From: CAYHHI01 sp964356335
Lineage (GTDB): Bacteria; Arandabacterota; Arandabacteria; Arandabacterales; Arandabacteraceae
Direction of reading: 5' to 3'
NCBI GenBank assembly: GCA_964356335.1
Contig: CAYHHI010000018.1
Span: forward strand, 1-62,199
DNA: 62,199 nucleotides
The notes below the pieces were generated by a model. The model saw nothing but the letters and a program-made list of their open reading frames with translations. It was not told the DNA's origin and did not search any database. The position numbers and the translations under genes are program-made. Of the stretch, positions 60,993-62,199 are shown piece by piece. Numbering within the stretch: the first letter of the stretch is position 1; each line of letters opens with the position of its first letter.

Positions 60993-62147
60993 ATGAGAAG
61001 GTTACTCTTCGTCTCGATTACATTATCCGCTATGGCAACTGCTTTCGGCGTTCCAGCGTATGCCGGCGAGATCGAGCCGCACTTTGCAGCCTATATACAG
61101 ACGATTGGAAATGATGACTTCGCTTCGGCTATCGTCTACCTCAATGACCGTCCCGACATAAAAGCGCTCGAGGATGGCCTGCAGGCAGCCAAGGCACCGA
61201 TGAAGGTCCGGCATGAGAAAGTCCTGACTGCCTTGAAAGACGCGGCAGGGAGATCGCAGCCTGCCCTTCTCAACTATCTTGGCGCCAGACAGATAGCAGG
61301 AACGGTCAGAGGATACACGCCACACTGGATACTCAACACGGTTGTCGTTTCCGCGACCCGGGCTGAGCTTGAGAGGATCGCTCAGCGTGGAGATGTGGAG
61401 GCAATTGAGGCCAACTTCACGGTCGCCCTGATCCAGGATGTGGGTAGAGCATACATGGGCTCGCCCACCGCCGGCATAGGGGTGACGGCCAGCCTCAAAG
61501 CTATCAATGCACACAGGGTTTGGCGTGAGCTCGGAATCACAGGTGCCGGCTCAATTATCGGAGGCCTCGACACGGGTGTTGACGGGACGCACCCGGCACT
61601 GAGCGCAAGATGGCGCGGCAGAACAGAGCCCTGGCAGGAATGCTGGCGAGATGCCCTGGGGGGCGGAACGACCTCCCCTACTGACGGCGGTGGCCACGGC
61701 ACCCATACCATGGGTACCATGTGCGGCGTGAATCCCTCGACCGGAGACACAGTCGGTGTGGCCTTTGGTGCGCTGTGGATAGCCGACAACGCCATCAATC
61801 AGGGTGTTGGGCCCGCATTCGATAACGATGTCCTGGATGCTTTCCAGTGGTTCGCTGACCCGGACGGGAACCCCGGCACGACCGACGATGTTCCCGATGT
61901 CGTTCAGAATTCCTGGGGCATCGACGCCCGCTTCGGCTACGATTACCAGGATTGTGACTATCGCTGGCAGACCGCGATCGAGAACTGCGAGGCTGCTGGC
62001 GTGGTCGTGACCTTCAGCGCCGGTAATGAGGGACCGTATGCTCAATCCCACAGGTCACCAGCCAACATCTGCAGGACTCCCACGACCAACTTCGCGATAG
62101 GTGCGGTGGACTGCGAGAACTATGGCTGGCCCTATCCCATAGCATGA
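60993..62147 (+). CDS. Secreted S8 subtilase, truncated before the catalytic serine
   Basis: A 384-residue frame starting at 60993 with AGGAGG six bases upstream. The signal peptide runs to about residue 24 (PAYAGE). An inhibitor-like propeptide follows (about 25-150, ending VEAIEANFTVALIQ). The peptidase domain then shows the catalytic Asp in GGLDTGVDGTHP (near residue 194), the catalytic His in GGGHGTHTMGTMCG (near 233) and the oxyanion Asn in SAGNEGP. The frame stops at 62147, before the expected GTSMA motif with the catalytic Ser, so this product cannot be active. The stop is made by TGA at 62145, the first bases of what looks like an IS end; see the next entry. Confidence 0.88.
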   Translation: MRRLLFVSITLSAMATAFGVPAYAGEIEPHFAAYIQTIGNDDFASAIVYLNDRPDIKALEDGLQAAKAPMKVRHEKVLTALKDAAGRSQPALLNYLGARQIAGTVRGYTPHWILNTVVVSATRAELERIAQRGDVEAIEANFTVALIQDVGRAYMGSPTAGIGVTASLKAINAHRVWRELGITGAGSIIGGLDTGVDGTHPALSARWRGRTEPWQECWRDALGGGTTSPTDGGGHGTHTMGTMCGVNPSTGDTVGVAFGALWIADNAINQGVGPAFDNDVLDAFQWFADPDGNPGTTDDVPDVVQNSWGIDARFGYDYQDCDYRWQTAIENCEAAGVVVTFSAGNEGPYAQSHRSPANICRTPTTNFAIGAVDCENYGWPYPIA

Positions 62148-62199
62148 AGTTCCCCCCGATTCTTGGACAGGTAGTTAAGCCAAGATTTTGGTAGAGTTG
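62145..62199. mobile_element. Possible IS3-type element end interrupting the subtilase
   Basis: From 62145 the sequence changes character: TGAAGTTCCCCCCGATTCTT then GGACAGGTAGTTAAG. It resembles terminal repeats of IS3-family elements, which begin with TGA and a C-rich run and continue with a GGACA motif. The subtilase frame is otherwise intact to this point. Only 55 bases are visible, so neither the other end nor a transposase can be confirmed. Confidence 0.45.

Noticed and set aside
1..62199. CRISPR arrays or cas genes
   Set aside because: No set of evenly spaced identical 25-40-base repeats and no Cas-like protein was found.

Overview
The window looks like chromosome from an uncultured Gram-negative bacterium of the FCB-like candidate phyla (for example the Eisenbacteria, Latescibacteria or Zixibacteria neighbourhood). 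The grounds are signal peptides and lipoboxes, two tripartite-type exporters with TolC, RND and HlyD parts, outer-membrane barrels, secreted proteins ending in FlgD-type Ig or dockerin-like domains, and many TPR proteins. The phylum is an inference; no rRNA or universal marker gene is present. Most genes have good Shine-Dalgarno sites and the DNA looks moderately GC-rich by eye (not computed).

Layout. 1-246 is the end of an NHL-repeat gene. 344-7085 (minus) is an exporter operon: NHL-propeller lipoprotein, HlyD-type lipoprotein, two ABC ATPases and two ABC-2 permeases, arranged like enterobacterial YbhG-F-S-R but with the double ATPase split in two. 7323-10087 (plus) holds a GT-C type glycosyltransferase with a TPR tail and a small dockerin-like secreted protein. 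10173-11432 (minus) is a DNA methyltransferase fused to an SNase-like domain. 11706-14040 (minus) is a NatAB-like ABC exporter. 14243-15649 is a secreted C69 peptidase with a probable frameshifted tail. 15766-19888 (minus) holds a membrane spermidine-synthase-like protein, an M29 aminopeptidase and a GNAT enzyme.

20070-23256 is a discrete 3.19-kb mobile element. It has 18-bp terminal inverted repeats (one mismatch) and an exact 8-bp target duplication. It carries an IS1-type transposase plus cargo, all on the minus strand: a Doc/Fic toxin with an HTH antitoxin, a class II tRNA with anticodon UAG but a serine-like body, a HARE-HTH protein, and small membrane proteins. This is the most unusual part of the window.

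23391-33479 is a mixed region: outer-membrane barrel, GNAT, membrane glycosyltransferase-like protein, TPR-DUF2271 protein, a large spermidine-synthase-like TPR membrane protein, a methyltransferase and a TPR lipoprotein. 33491-38215 encodes two large secreted repeat proteins in the same operon as that lipoprotein. 38549-39304 encodes a glutaredoxin-like protein and a ferredoxin-thioredoxin reductase catalytic subunit. 40017-40358 is an RRM RNA-binding protein behind a long structured leader. 40524-46264 has two more membrane glycosyltransferase-like genes and a DUF885 enzyme. 46265-50275 is a 1336-residue secreted GH57-like protein. 50350-56820 (minus) is a TetR-TolC-HlyD-RND efflux operon behind a near-consensus promoter. 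57269-60400 has an MFS transporter and two tandem paralogous outer-membrane barrels. 60993-62147 is a secreted subtilase cut off just before its catalytic serine, probably by an IS whose end starts at 62145.

The common theme is envelope and surface biology: secretion, efflux, glycan transfer and surface-anchored repeat proteins.
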